DNA of 64,000 nucleotides from Drosophila persimilis (taxonomy: Eukaryota; Arthropoda; Insecta; Diptera; Drosophilidae), in assembly GCF_003286085.1 (NCBI RefSeq), contig NW_020825322.1, positions 992,001-1,056,000 of the forward strand. Reading direction: 5' to 3'. The position numbers were made by a program, and so were the translations under genes. Positions 1-12,145 of this stretch are shown here, in pieces. Numbering within the stretch: position 1 is the stretch's first letter; every line of letters starts with the position of its first letter. The notes beneath the pieces are model-generated. The model saw only the letters and a list, made by a program, of their open reading frames with translations. It was not told where the DNA came from and did not search any database.

Positions 1-1805
1 AACAGTGAAATACATAGAAATATTTATCGTTTAGCATTTTGACATCCAGTTGTTTCTGTTGGTGCTGTTGCCCCATCTCCATCTCCGGACAGCACCACCA
101 CCACCAGCGGAACGCAGCGCAACGGAAGGGGCAATGGCAATGACATTGCCAGTCCAGCCATTTGCATTTTGGTCTCCTCTCCGTTCCGTTCCATCCGGGG
201 GCGCGGCGGCGGTGCGGTGGTTCGGTGTTAGCGTCGTCGCAGCTTTATGCACATGTCATTCATTTGCGGCCTTAAATGGGTCAAACAAATCTTTTTCTGA
301 CGCTGCCTTGCTGCTCTTCTCTTCTCCATTGTTGCCTTTGCATTGGAGAAGCAGCAAAAAAATCTCACGGCTTAATTTTTGTTTTAGTTTAACGGAATGA
401 AGAAAAAAAAGCACAACAGCAACAAAAAGAGAAAAAAAAACAACAACAACAACAGATGAAACCATTTGCATTTTATGTTTGTTTTATTGTTTGGCTCTGC
501 CTCTGTCTTGTCTTGTCTTGGAACTTACCTTCCGTTTTAGCACATTTCATTTTCTTTTGCGCTGGTTTGCCCCCTTCGCCTGGCCTGCCTGCCTACCCCT
601 ACCCTACCCCCGCAAACAGATTGCAAATTTATGCGCACAACCATCACAAGTTGATTTGTTTGGTTTAGAAACACTTCTGGGTCAGAGCGTGGAAGAAAAG
701 TGAAATAAAAACTTTTGTCTTTTGTTTGTTTGCGCTCGCGCAGCGATGGCACAGTTTTTTTTCTTATTTCTATCGAGAACAGAACCGTTATGAGACCAGA
801 TACCCGGTTTCGATAGATCCTGCCAGCCAATTTCGATGCGAATTTGAATTTGATATCGAATTTGAATTTAAAAAATGCATTGCATTGACTCCTCTCTGCA
901 AACTGTGCAGTCTGTGTCGGAGCTTAAGATTAACCCATATCTTTGGTCTTGAACTGACTGCAGTTCTAACCATATCTATGCATAATTTACACTGACAAAC
1001 ATTTCAGTGGCCGGAAGACAAAAGATTATCACTTTTTCATCCGTTTCGATCCACTTTACACTTGGTTACGTACACAAATACACAAATGTAAATATTTGCC
1101 ATCTTTTTGCACGTGAACTCGTTTGAACTTCCGCAACAATTTGCTCTTATTGTTATTGTCTCAGGTTTCGCAGTCACACAACCATCCCATACCATCCCAT
1201 TTCATCCCATCCCACAACCCACCCACACATGCGGCAACACGTGCTCTTGGGGGTCTTGTAAATTGAAACCAGACATCATCACCAGGCTAATCAACGTGCC
1301 GCGGGGGCCCTCTTTCGGTTTTCCTCCTCGGTAGCAACAATGGGCTGGAAGACGAGATGTAAATCACATTGTCTTGTAATTTCATACATTTGCACTACGT
1401 TTGGAAGCGGAGCACCGCACCGCACACCTACTCGTACTGCGAGTACTACTAGGCTACTTTGTAGTAGTACCTCAATCTGCCATTGAACTTGGCTGCAAAA
1501 CATGACTTTTGTTGCCGTTTCTTGTGCGCGTACGCCACGTAACGGAAGTGGCCAAATGTAAGCGTGTAAAAGAGAATGGTTAGCGCGGGATTTTGTCACC
1601 GCATACCCATACCGCGCATATTGTATAAGCGATCATAAAACCTACAATACACTACCTACCCATTAAAACGTAATGGTTCAGGTTCAGGGGCAGAGACAGC
1701 GACAGAGACAGGTACATGCACAAACAGGTTCACGGACATCCCCGAAAAAGTGTTGACCCGCGACCCTGTCTAAAGTTCTTGCTGTCTTGTCTATGACTTT
1801 CGCAG
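1..1805 (+). other. Intronic or upstream sequence of the ZP-domain gene
   Basis: No convincing coding sequence is seen. The stretch is AT-rich with short simple runs, including CATCCCA-type repeats near 1183-1215. It ends in a pyrimidine-poor but usable acceptor (CGCAG, 1801-1805). The upstream exons of the ZP gene must lie left of the window, so this is most simply one of its introns. Confidence 0.6.
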
Positions 1806-2946
1806 GTAATGCCCGCTCTACACATACACCACAAGCCCGCAGAGGAGGGCTGGTCAAAGCAGCACGAGGAAGATCTGGTCGAGCGCACTTTTGCGGCCAC
1901 ATTTCCCGCCTTCAAGTTTCCCGATCGCGAGCGCCTTCATGTCAGCTGTGGCGTGCAGCTATGCAAGGGGAAGTGTCCGAATGTAAGTACCAGTACCAGT
2001 CAAAACAAGGCCCAATACGAGTATGTGCATCTCAATTGGTTGCAATGAAAAACGAAAGTGTTGCCTATTGCCTACTGTCGGCTGACGGCTGTTGGCTGCC
2101 GGCTTCTTCTTCTGGCCCAGGGCGCGCACTGCAGTGCCCAGCGTAGCGTGTTAGGATTTAGTGCTGTTGCGTCTGCTAATTAATGTGGTTATTGCACCAA
2201 AACGCACTCAACTGAAGCTGATTCGAGGAGGCAACAGGCAGCACTAGCTCTGCTGTCACCCATTTTTGCACCCACCATCCAAAAAAATAACTCTGATTTT
2301 TGAATCTTCTTCAAGTTGAATTGTCGCCTCGCCGAGCAGCATCAGCAGCAGCTGCAACTGAGTGCCGACCAGCACCTGGCACGCATTGAGGTGTTCAACT
2401 CGCTGGCCGTGACTGCGCCGCAGATCGAAGTGGATCGCCTGCGCTACGACCGGCGGTACAACATGAGCGGTAAGTACAATGCACTGCAATCCCGCGCAAT
2501 CAGCCAGACCACGACCAGCCACAATTTTTGGGCTAATTTCAGTGGAGGACTATCCACCCCATGTGCGGCCCCTGCCGGGTGAGGGCACACTCTGCCTGTC
2601 CATCTCGAAGCTGGCCATTTCGTTCTGTATTCTTGGATTGATCTTCCTGGTGGCCGTCATTGTGGCCATCTTTTCACTGATACGGACCCGTCGCCGAGAG
2701 CGTCGTCATGGCGCTCGATTGGGCTTCGGCTTGGGACTAGGACTGGGCAGTGGCACTGGCACGGGTACGGGCATAGCCGGAACGAGCACATCGAACAGCA
2801 GCAGCCGCCTACATCGGGATCGTGCCGAAATCTGCACATCAATGTTCTCCTCGAGCAGCGAATCGGCCCAGTCCCAGCCCCGCTTTGGGGGCAAGTTTTT
2901 AATGCCGTATTATCCCAATGCTCTGCCCTATGGCCGTGTCTATTAG
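1806..2946 (+). CDS. ZP-domain transmembrane protein of the miniature/dusky type, 3' exons only
   Basis: Three exons join in phase: 1806-1982, 2316-2469 and 2543-2946 (TAG). They encode the C-terminal part of a zona pellucida (ZP) domain protein. Exon one ends with a typical ZP-C cysteine motif (HVSCGVQLCKGKCPN). Exon two gives a linker, and exon three has one membrane span (LAISFCILGLIFLVAVIVAI) followed by basic residues (RTRRRERR) and a Gly/Thr/Ser-rich cytoplasmic tail ending YGRVY. Miniature and Dusky are apical transmembrane ZP proteins that attach the wing epidermis to cuticle, and both map to X 10E in D. melanogaster, which fits the neighbours. I cannot tell which of the two this is. 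The N-terminal part and signal peptide are outside the window. An AATAAA lies at 3212-3217. Confidence 0.88.
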
Positions 2947-3426
2947 TTTATTCTATAGTTTATATAGAATATAGTCTATATTCTAGATTAAGCTACGTTA
3001 CGCTTCCCATAGACTGATGTGGCGTTAATCTTCAAAATTCGTCTAACGAGTATCGTACCAAATTAAGTCTTAACTTTAAAAACACTTAAAACCGTCTACA
3101 ATAAGTGGAAAAGACCTTGAAAGCGTTTTCTAATTGTGGTTAAAATGTATTTTGATGTCTTTTCGTTACTTTATTTTAAGAACCTTCATTTAATTAGCCT
3201 TTAAATAATTGAATAAAATTAAATTTGATTTTCGATAAGCTCAACAAGTTTTTCCTATCGATTATTTGCTGTTATCGGGCTCGCCAAATCAGCTGTTTTT
3301 CCCTCGAGCCGAAGAGGAAGAAGCAGCACGTGCACGTTGTTTTTAACAGGGACCAGGGCGCACTTTTGAAAGAAGTTCACTTCGTTTTGTTTTCAAGAGT
3401 TTTGGTTAATTTTCAGCTTTGGCACC
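2947..3426 (+). promoter_or_regulatory. 3' UTR of the ZP gene and promoter/5' UTR of the WDR46-like gene
   Basis: The first ~270 bp are AT-rich 3' UTR with an AATAAA at 3212-3217. A TATCGATT element (DRE/BEAF-like) at 3256-3263, plus CGATAA nearby, is typical of Drosophila housekeeping promoters and probably drives the downstream nucleolar gene. The sequence before the ATG at 3427 (TTGGCACCATG) has no upstream in-frame Met that would extend the conserved protein. Confidence 0.5.
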
Positions 3427-5341
3427 ATGTCCAAGGTCCCGCCAAAAGGGCGTGCGAAGCCCAAGGCACCCCACAAACGTTACTTCGACACAGAGAGTGC
3501 CGCTGCCGATGGCGACACCGCTGGACTGCAACCAGTCAAATTGAAGCGCAAAAATCAACAAAATTTTGTGGGAGATTTCATCAAAATGCAGAAGCAGTCC
3601 AAAGTCAGGAAGCCACTACGTCCAACCAAGGTCAAGGCCGAGGCGTCTGACCCAGCCGAAGCCCAAAAGAGCCATGTACCACCGGAGCTGCTGGCCAAAT
3701 ACTCACGTGGCGAAAAGGTAGAGGCGCGCGGCGTCAAGACTAGACACTTCAAGGAGCAGCAAGAGCGCAGGGAGGTGTACCTGGACTATGCCACAGAGCA
3801 GGCGGCACGCACAGAGTTGCTGCTGCAGGAAACCGCCGGCCAGCTGGGAGCCGATGATGGGGAAATAACGGCCGAGTATCGTCAGGAGCAGATTGCCGAA
3901 AATGTGGATCTGCAGTCCGCGGCCAAGCACTTTAGTCTCCAAATGGAGTTTGGCCCCTACACCATGCGCTACTCAAAGAACGGCCGTCATCTGCTTCTGG
4001 GCGGCAGGCGAGGACATGTCGCCGCCTTTGATTGGGTGACCAAGAAGCTGCACTGCGAATTCAATGTGATGGAGAGCGTTGCCGATGTCCAGTGGCTGCA
4101 TGTGCCCACCATGTATGCGGTGGCCCAGAAGAGCTGGGTCTACTTCTACGACAAGAAAGGTACGGAGCTGCACTGCGTCAAGCGACTGACAAATGTGAAC
4201 CGGCTTGATTTTCTGCCCTACCACTTCCTTCTGGCTGCCGGCAACAGCTCGGGCTATGCCTCCTGGCTGGACGTCTCAATAGGCGAGCTGGTGGGCAATT
4301 TCAACACCGGCCTGGGCGACATACGGATCCTGCGACACAATCCCAGCAACGGTGTCCTGTGCGTGGGCGGCAGTCGTGGCGTAGTCTCCATGTGGTCGCC
4401 CAAAGTGCGTGAGCCGCTGGCGAAGCTGCTCTGCCACTCGACAGCCATGACGGCCATGACTGTAGATCCCAAGGGTCAGCATCTGGTAACCGCTGGCCTG
4501 GATCGCACCGTCAAGGTCTGGGACATCCGCATGCTCAACGACCAGCCCCTGGCTCTCTTCCGCCTGCGTCTGCCCGCCAACGAGCTGGATGTGTCACAGC
4601 GTGGCATGCTGGCCCTGTCCCAGGGAACCTATCTGGAGACGTACACGGATCTGCTGTCCGGCGGCGGCACAGGGGATCGCAGCAAGCTGCCCTATCTTCG
4701 CCAGCGCTGTGATGCCTTTGTACATGGTTTGCGCTTCTGTCCATACGAGGATGTGCTGGGGGTATCCACGGCCAAGGGCTTCCATTCGTTGCTGGTGCCC
4801 GGCTGCGGTGAGCCCAACTACGATGCACTCGAGGACAATCCCTATGAGACATCCAAGCAGCGGCGCGAGCACGAGGTGCATGCCTTGCTCGAAAAGATTC
4901 CCCCCGAGCTGATCACCCTGGATCCCAATGAGATCACCGGCGTCGATGCGCCCACGTTGCAGGAGAAGGTCGATGCCAAGCGACAGCTATTCCACCTCAA
5001 GCCGCCCGCCATACGCATGAATTCCCGTCGCAAGATGAAGGGTCGTGGCGGCTCCGCCAAGGCGTCGCGCAACAAGCAAATTGTGAAAGATATCAAGCGA
5101 AAGGTGAGTGTCATCTGTTCCAGCACTCCATCCTATCCGTCCCATCCTGATTCCACGTCTGATTTGTGTTTTTATTTCGTTATTCCAGGAGTTCATAGCG
5201 GAGGTGAGGGAGGCCAAGAAGGGCGTGATCAGGCAGCACAGCAGCAAGGAGGCAGGAGACGACGCCAAGCCAAGGCCAAAGCCCCCGCGCTCTGTACTGG
5301 ATAGGTTCAAGCCCAAGCCCCAAAAGAAGCACAAGACCTGA
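3427..5341 (+). CDS. WDR46/UTP7 (BING4) homologue, SSU processome WD40 protein
   Basis: Two exons, 3427-5103 and 5189-5341, with intron GTGAGT...TTCCAG. The phase is 0 and the protein is 609 aa. The N-terminus is basic and disordered. WD40 repeats follow from about residue 160, including a clear HPTMYAVAQKSWVYFYD-type blade and GLDRTVKVWD near residue 360. The BING4 C-terminal region (AFVHGLRFCPYEDVLG, then GEPNYDALEDNPYET) spans about 425-485. The tail is Lys-rich (RFKPKPQKKHKT), as expected for a nucleolar rRNA-binding factor. The family acts in the small-subunit processome during 18S rRNA maturation. From memory the D. melanogaster orthologue is CG2260. Convergent with the TEX10-like gene, with stop codons about 100 bp apart, so the two 3' UTRs must be very short or overlap. 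Confidence 0.93.
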
Positions 5342-5439
5342 ATAGATGTTCCATCATTAATCAAGAGAAAATATATTATAATATAAACTAGATTTAGAAA
5401 CTATGTGGGTTTTTGGGTAGAACCAGCCCCGCCTTGGGG

Positions 5440-7419
5440 TTAATCATAGGCCAGCACCGACTTCAAGTAGCTGACGATTTGATCATTTGTGGGGGAATCT
5501 TCATCTCCATCGCCAGCTTCATCGGTGGACTGCTGTGCCTTGGCCAGCTGCCTAAGAGCCTTCTTCAGTTGGTTTTTCTTGTCACATGTCCGAGCATAGT
5601 AAAATAGATTGAGAACACGCCTCTGATTCTCTAGCTTGTCATCGCCTTGGGCACTGCCCGTAACCTGAAGCTGCGACAGGTGGCCCAGGATATCACCAGA
5701 GCTTTTGACGAGGGCGGACATGAAGAAGCCGTTCATTTGGCGGCAAAGAGTGGCCATGGCACGCAGCGTGCCCTCGGCCACCGTTGGCTTCAGCAACAGC
5801 TCCGGCAGATACCCAAGAAAGATGGCGAAACGCTTCTCGCCGCCAAAGCGTGCATACAGATCCGTCGTCTGCACAATCTCGCACAGCAGACTCAACATCT
5901 TGGTGGCCACGCCCTCGCGTGTGGCAAAGCGCTGCTCGACATATGCCTGCATAGAGGCATTCAGGAGACTCGTCAACTGGTCTGGTATCAGATTGAGCAG
6001 CGCCAGCGCATTCTCCAGCAGCAGCGAACGTAGGGCGGCGACCAGCGGCAACTGGTGCTCCGGCGTTAGCTTTTGCAGATGCTTCAATGTGTCGTTCATG
6101 TACTGGACCAGATGGGAAAATTCCACAGCCTGCTGCTCGCTCGGTTCTGGAAGGAACTGGCAGGCAATCTGGACAATGGCTAGGTTCTGGGGAAGGCACT
6201 GTTCGCCGCCGTCGGCTGGACCCTTGTCCTTGGCCAACTTCTTGCCTTGCTTCTGCGTCTGAGTTTGGGGCATCTGCTGGTAGGGAAAGCGTCGGCCGTC
6301 CTGGTCGAGGAAGTTCTTTAGAAACTTTTCAGAATGATTCTGCCTGAGCCAGATGCTCAGCTCGTTGGTGCTGTTTACTTCCTCATGCTGGTTGATGAGC
6401 GTCCACAGCTGGGTTATCAGCTTGACCACAACGTAGAGGCTGGCCGCGGCATCCGGCGGGAGGAGAGGCTGCTGTTGTTGCGGCCTCACCTCCAGCCATG
6501 TGTCATGCAGCAGGGGCATCAGTTGCTCCACATACGTCTGCAGCTGCGTGCCCTCCGCGCTCAGCTTGGGCTCGTGCAGCATGGCATACAAGTCGCGGGT
6601 GTCTTGCGCGTACGGGCTAAGCAGACCATAGTAATTGGGACGGTTTTCATCAAATTGAACGACATGAACTGGATACTTGGTGCTGGCTGTCTTGGCGCTG
6701 TGTTGCGCCAATGTGCCGAGAATTTGCTGAAGGCGCAGTAACACTTTGGTCCGCCACTTGACGGTCGTCTGTTTGCCGTGGCCCAGGTTCATGGTGAGCG
6801 TACGGTTTGACTTCTCGTTGTCGTGACGGGAGCGCGAGATCATGTCAATGAAGTTTCCCACAATAGTGCTGGCACTGCGCTCCGCCAGCAGTGAGGGTGG
6901 CACTCGCTGGATCAGCACGTCCAGCATCAGCAGGGAATCCTCCTGAATGGTGGGATGGATGTGGGTCATGGCGCATTTGAGGTAGGTGGAAATCACATGG
7001 AAAAACGGCGTCACAGCCTGGGGAGTCAACACCTCTAGCAGTACATCGAGTGTCTTGAAGGACTCCTGGCGTACACTGCGCTCCATGTCGAGAGCGCCAG
7101 CGGCGATGCCCTGGAACAGCTCGTTCAGATGGCCGATGAGATGATCGGCCTGGCCGGACTTGACCGACTCGCGTACATTGCGCATGGCATCCGTGCGGAA
7201 CTTGAAGCTGTGATGTTTCAGTCGGGACAGGGTCTCCTTCAGGTTGAACTGCCGCAGACCAGTTTCGGTGTACGACGTTTCCTTAAGCTGCTCACGGATC
7301 TCGATCTTACGCACCTTGAAGTCAGTCTTGGTCACATTCAGACCCTTTGGCAGTTTGGCTCCCTTGAGCTTTACTTTGGCCTTCTCGGCACGCAAATTCT
7401 TCTTGTGGTGGCCTCCCAT
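5440..7419 (-). CDS. TEX10/Ipi1 homologue, rixosome (pre-60S) subunit
   Basis: Single-exon gene of 659 aa, ATG at 7419-7417. The N-terminus MGGHHKKNLRAEKAKVKLKG is basic, and the next 200 residues match the Ipi1 N-terminal pattern: LNVTKTDFKVRKIEIREQL, then the helical segment with LKHHSFKFRTDAM and SVRQESFKTLDVLLE at about residues 70-155. The rest is alpha-helical, ARM/HEAT-like, with one Gln/Lys-rich loop (QTQTQKQGKKLAKDKGP, near 395-410). TEX10 works with PELP1/WDR18/LAS1L/NOL9 (yeast Ipi1 in the Rix1 complex) in ITS2 processing, and in rixosome-dependent RNA degradation at heterochromatin. It lies beside another ribosome-biogenesis gene and head to head with CkIIbeta. Confidence 0.9.
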   Translation of the reverse strand: MGGHHKKNLRAEKAKVKLKGAKLPKGLNVTKTDFKVRKIEIREQLKETSYTETGLRQFNLKETLSRLKHHSFKFRTDAMRNVRESVKSGQADHLIGHLNELFQGIAAGALDMERSVRQESFKTLDVLLEVLTPQAVTPFFHVISTYLKCAMTHIHPTIQEDSLLMLDVLIQRVPPSLLAERSASTIVGNFIDMISRSRHDNEKSNRTLTMNLGHGKQTTVKWRTKVLLRLQQILGTLAQHSAKTASTKYPVHVVQFDENRPNYYGLLSPYAQDTRDLYAMLHEPKLSAEGTQLQTYVEQLMPLLHDTWLEVRPQQQQPLLPPDAAASLYVVVKLITQLWTLINQHEEVNSTNELSIWLRQNHSEKFLKNFLDQDGRRFPYQQMPQTQTQKQGKKLAKDKGPADGGEQCLPQNLAIVQIACQFLPEPSEQQAVEFSHLVQYMNDTLKHLQKLTPEHQLPLVAALRSLLLENALALLNLIPDQLTSLLNASMQAYVEQRFATREGVATKMLSLLCEIVQTTDLYARFGGEKRFAIFLGYLPELLLKPTVAEGTLRAMATLCRQMNGFFMSALVKSSGDILGHLSQLQVTGSAQGDDKLENQRRVLNLFYYARTCDKKNQLKKALRQLAKAQQSTDEAGDGDEDSPTNDQIVSYLKSVLAYD

Positions 7420-7599
7420 TTTCCAAAATCAAACAGCAAGTGGAAATGGAAATCAAAACGTGCGCTGGCCCAACACACAGCTGACCGAACACCTTTCTGA
7501 CATTTGTATACGTTCACACTAGTGAGGTTTTAGTGCAATAGACAAGGCTGGTCAGTCTAGCACTTGTCAGTTTTAGGCCGTACATTGATACAACTACAA

Positions 7600-7619
7600 C
7601 GCATTTATCGATAAATGCG
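7600..7619. promoter_or_regulatory. Perfect 20-bp palindrome centred on a DRE (TATCGATA) in a divergent promoter
   Basis: CGCATTTATCGATAAATGCG is its own reverse complement. The core TATCGATA is the DREF site, and CGATA is the BEAF-32 half-site. It sits about 180 bp upstream of the TEX10-like ATG and just upstream of the CkIIbeta 5' exon, so it probably serves both divergent genes. Confidence 0.7.
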
Positions 7620-7639
7620 AGTTTCATACCTGATTCCGT

Positions 7640-8638
7640 CTTCGCTACAATATTTGCCTTTACCGGTTCTGCTGGCTTGCAAAATCCAATCAATTCATAT
7701 AATTTATAATAATTTAGGTGAGTCTCCTAGCGGCCATGGACGAGCAGCAACAGGCCCAGCCAGCAGCAAACAATGAAACTATTAAGTACTAAATTGTATA
7801 AACCGTGCCTGCGTTTCAGTGTGTGTGTGCGTTCGTGTGCATGTGTGTATATGTGTCTCTTTTTTTTCTCAATTTCCACCAGTATGCTCTTCTTCTTACT
7901 GCTCGGCACATTTTGTATGAGCGCTTGTCAAAATACGAGAAATTAAAATTGACTTCCTTTTTATTCCGCTTTCGAAATTGCAAATCAGTTAAATATTCGG
8001 CTAGGAGTGTGTGTGCTCAAGTAAAAGCATAAAATAACTTACAAAACGCGAAACGTTGAAAGATCGTGGCGGTGAAAAAGCAACAAGAAGCCACCGCGAG
8101 ACGAGCATAATTCCAAGAAGCAAACGAAAACGAAAAAAAAGAAGAAAAAACTCGTGGACAAAATTCACTGCGTTTGCTTTCGTTAAGTTACGTTGTTTTT
8201 TTTTTTACGTGCAACCGCGTACCGTATCGTAACGTATCGTCACGTTCCGGCGGCCGACCCCCCGACACAGCGCACCGCACCGCACCTCGCCTCACCTCTC
8301 CTCTTCAGCGTACCGTCCCCGCCCTAGCTCCCGCTGTCGCGCCGCCCGCTAACCGCTCGGCCCCCTCCGGCATTCACGTTCTATGGTATTTCAACAATAA
8401 ATTCGTTTGCCAGGCAAATTACGCAAAATAATCCCCATAATGTATGTAATACTCTGAAATATACAATACACATGTGCATCCATCAATGTTGTGAGTGTGT
8501 GCGTAAATGTGCGCGTGAATGTGAAATGTGTGTGTGTGTGTGCTGCAAAGGACCGATGATCCAGGGTTCCTTCCGTTTGCTTCGATACTGCCTAATAATG
8601 ATATATTGTGTATATTCTTCCCCCCACCCCACCCGCAG
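7640..8638 (+). other. CkIIbeta: CkIIbeta 5' UTR exon and first intron
   Basis: A good donor (TTAG/GTGAGT) at 7717/7718 and an acceptor (CCCGCAG) at 8632-8638 define an intron that ends four bases before the ATG. The 5' exon start is not visible directly and should lie near 7640-7680, after the DRE palindrome. The intron contains an AT-rich part, then a C-rich stretch (8250-8370) and GT microsatellite sequence, and no coding sequence. Confidence 0.6.
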
Positions 8639-8642
8639 CAAA

Positions 8643-11061
8643 ATGAGCAGCTCCGAGGAAGTCTCTTGGGTCACCTGGTTCTGTGGGCTTCGTGGCAACG
8701 AGTTCTTCTGTGAGGTAAGTGAAGAGATTTGTTTGGTTTAAATTCTATTTGGAATTGGAATTTAGTTGTTATCTAAGCAAGAGAAGGCTGGCAACGGGTG
8801 AAGACGCGCGACGCGCGGCGGGCGTGCGGCGATGGCAGTGGCGGCAGCGGCGGCGGCGGCAAATGTCGAGCGCGCGCTTGCCTTCAGCTCGGGTGCAACA
8901 ATTGCAAAGCCAAGTGCAGGCAGCCCTGGGCCTGTGTGATGTGGGTGAGAGCATGTGTGTGTGTGAGTGTGTGCCACAAGGTGGGGCACAGTTGTGTCCA
9001 ACTGTACAGAAGAGACCCCCCACTCACACACACGCACACACACACACACTCACTTATCACGCAGCTTGGTGTCTTCCTCCATTTCTCAAAATTAATGCAT
9101 TTCTCTTTCTCCCTCTGTCCCTCTCTCTTTCTCTCTCTGTTGGATCATTCCCTCCCAGGTGGATGAGGATTACATACAGGATAAATTTAATTTAACTGGA
9201 TTAAATGAGCAGGTGCCCAATTATCGCCAGGCCTTGGACATGATACTAGATCTGGAACCGGGTAAGCGTCCAAATCGAAGCCCCCCCGTTCAAAGAATTA
9301 TGTTCACTTACTTTTACCATTCCCTCCTTCCCCCACAGAGGACGAACTGGAGGACAATCCCTTGCAGTCGGACATGACCGAACAGGCCGCCGAGATGCTC
9401 TACGGCCTCATACACGCTAGATATATATTAACAAATCGCGGCATCGCTCAAATGATTGAGAAATATCAAACTGGCGATTTCGGACACTGCCCACGTGTCT
9501 ACTGTGAAAGCCAGCCAATGTTGCCTTTGGGTATGTAGTACCCTAGCCCCCACCACTGCCCCGGTCGATCCTTAAGCAAGGTCGCCCTCAAATATCCCCC
9601 AATCGTAGCATCAGAAGATACGATTTGTAGGGCTAGCCTTGGACGAATTCAAGGCCTTCAAATATGACCATTTCGTTGGAATTATCCAGAAAATTGTTTA
9701 AATTGTTTGCGCCCTCTACAATTGTTATTTTTTTGCTGCTGAGTCGTCGAGTATTATATTTCTACCTAAAATTGATATGAGCATTTTTGCTTTACGCTGA
9801 AACGGCATTGTTGGAGGAATGTTTTGTATAAACATTTGTAAGTCTAGTACTAATACCCGCGATCATCTAGCAGATGTCGCGACAATCCGCAGTCTGGGAT
9901 CAATGATAAACAACGATACCAAAGTGAATCATCAGCCAATCAGGTGCTATTCAAAATATGAGAACTTTCCTTGCACTAATGATTGAATATCATTTGAGCC
10001 CGTCTCGCGATCATCATCCAGATATGCTTGAGACCTATGTACCTTTCCACTATTGTTTTTTGTTGTTTGACATTCACGATTGACAATACCTAATCGCTGT
10101 TTCGTTTCGTTTCGTTTTTTAGGCCTTTCGGACATACCCGGTGAGGCAATGGTGAAGACCTATTGCCCAAAGTGCATTGATGTCTATACACCAAAATCGT
10201 CACGTCATCATCACACTGATGGCGCCTATTTTGGCACTGGATTTCCACACATGCTCTTTATGGTGCATCCCGAGTATCGGCCCAAGCGTCCTACTAACCA
10301 ATTTGTTCCACGGTGAGTGTTGCCCCGCCACAGTAGCAATCCATTCCGCTAAAGGCGTTACATTTAAATAATGTTTATGTTTTTCCGTACTCTATCTTTT
10401 GATGCGTTTCCCTCCGGATGGATACTGACCAACACCAACACCACCAACAACAACATCGACACCAATGCGAACCAACCAATGAACCAAAAACCAGGCTGTA
10501 TGGCTTTAAAATTCACAGCTTAGCTTATCAAATTCAGCTGCAGGCAGCAGCCAATTTCAAAATGCCACTACGAGCGGTAAATTTAAAACCTTAACTATAA
10601 CTTAACACTAGCTTAACATAATTCTCACAATGATTTACACACCGAAACGCCCAAAACGATCGATGCATTATTTTTTGTTGTGATCTTTCTTTCGTTGACT
10701 TTGATTCCTGATTGACTAAAATCCTCACTTCTTTTAACACCAGAGAATCCATAATACTTCATAAGTACATACTACCTATATCTGAACTAAGCCTCTACTC
10801 TATATATATATATATATATATTATATCTTTTTTTATATTTGTTTTCTCTCCCCAAACATACGACCACCAAACCAACAAAAAAAAAAAAAAAAAAAACAAA
10901 TCAAATCGAAAAAAAAAACCCACCTAATGGTCATGAATCCACACAAAATCCGAACGACAACCGATCACGATCCCCTTGTCGGTCAACCAATCTCCTCTCT
11001 GTTCGATCTGCAACCGATCGATCTGTTCGATCGATTCTAACATTGTGTGTAGAAAAACTAA
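8643..11061 (+). CDS. CkIIbeta: Casein kinase II regulatory subunit beta (canonical 215-aa form)
   Basis: Exons: 8643-8714, 9159-9261, 9339-9530, 10123-10312, 10495-10576 and a terminal mini-exon 11053-11061 (Lys-Asn-stop, acceptor GTGTGTAG). All phases close, giving 215 aa, the length of human CSNK2B. The protein begins [20 protein letters not shown] and carries the acidic loop DLEPEDELEDN (about residues 55-65). The zinc-binding cysteines are CPRVYC and CPKCIDVY, and the alpha-subunit-binding region follows. CK2-beta dimers organise the constitutive Ser/Thr kinase CK2 (circadian clock, Wnt, Hedgehog, mushroom-body development). If the donor at 10577 is not used, translation continues VNLKP-stop (to 10594), a short read-through form. 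The shared exons end at MPLRA in phase 0, which lets several alternative last exons be joined (see 12689 and 15828). Confidence 0.95.
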
Positions 11062-11692
11062 TTCAAACAACAAACACACCAACACCACACGCATATACGC
11101 ACCAACAAACCAACCAACAACACACCACAAAACACAAGAACTACAACAAAAACAACAACAACCAACAACAACAACAACAACAATCCATTCAATTGCATAT
11201 ACAAAAAAACAAAATCTGAACAACAAAAAAACAAAATTAAAAACCACAAAAAAAAAATACGAAAACGAAACAAAACAAAACAAACAAAAAAAAAATAGTT
11301 TACAACGGGAAGACCAATAGACAACAAGAACAACACGGCACACTGAGAGACATGGTAGAAGAGAAGACGGAATTAGAAGGAAAGTGGAAGGTGGAAAGAA
11401 GAGAGAGAGACAAGAACAACTGCTGTATTGAGAGGTTTTGAGCGCCAGGAGCAAAGAATCATTTATACAAATATAGAAAACAAAACAAAAAAACAACAAC
11501 CCATTGCGTTTATATTTAAAGAAAACAACAAAAGCGACAACAAAAACGCTGACGATTAGTAGAATGTATTTAAAAAAAAAAACAACAACAACAACAAAAA
11601 GAAACAAGTAGAAGAAAAATGAAAATGTTGAGCCGAAACGTGTACGGGAAATGATATGATGAGGTTTTCTTCAGCTACACAACAGAAACAAA

Positions 11693-11720
11693 TACACACA
11701 CACACACACACACACACACA
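11693..11720. repeat. (AC)n microsatellite
   Basis: About 14 perfect AC units in UTR-like sequence downstream of the CkIIbeta mini-exon. Confidence 0.95.
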
Positions 11721-12097
11721 GTCAAACAGGAAACGGACAGGCACACACGCACGTTCCGTCATGCAGATTTCATTCATTTATTTCATCGACACTGAAGACC
11801 AACCTCCTCATTAAAACACATTTAGTTCACGTTGCAAAAAAAAAAAGAAAACAACAATATTTTACTGTTGTTTTTTTTTGTTTTTGTTTTTATTTTTGTA
11901 GTTTTCCATCAGCTATATATGTATATATATTTTATTTGTCAGATTTGAACGGAAATGAAACATATGGATATGCATTTATGTTAGCTTTTGTTTAGTATTA
12001 GTTTAAGCCAGCACTGGCTCGGCGCTCTAAAGTACATGCATACATACATACGCACACATGCACATGTGGGCATACACTAACACACCCAACACCAGCA

Positions 12098-12145
12098 CTC
12101 CATAGCTCCATAGCTCCATAGCTCCATAACTCCATAACTCCATAC
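12098..12145. repeat. 8-bp tandem repeat CTCCATAG/A, six units
   Basis: Six consecutive copies of CTCCATAR (last unit ending C) within the CkIIbeta 3' region. No function is apparent. Confidence 0.9.

Noticed and set aside
10924..11607. 227-codon minus-strand hydrophobic frame
   Set aside because: Generated by A-rich/CAA-rich UTR DNA read backwards (Val/Phe/Leu repeats). No splice or promoter context.
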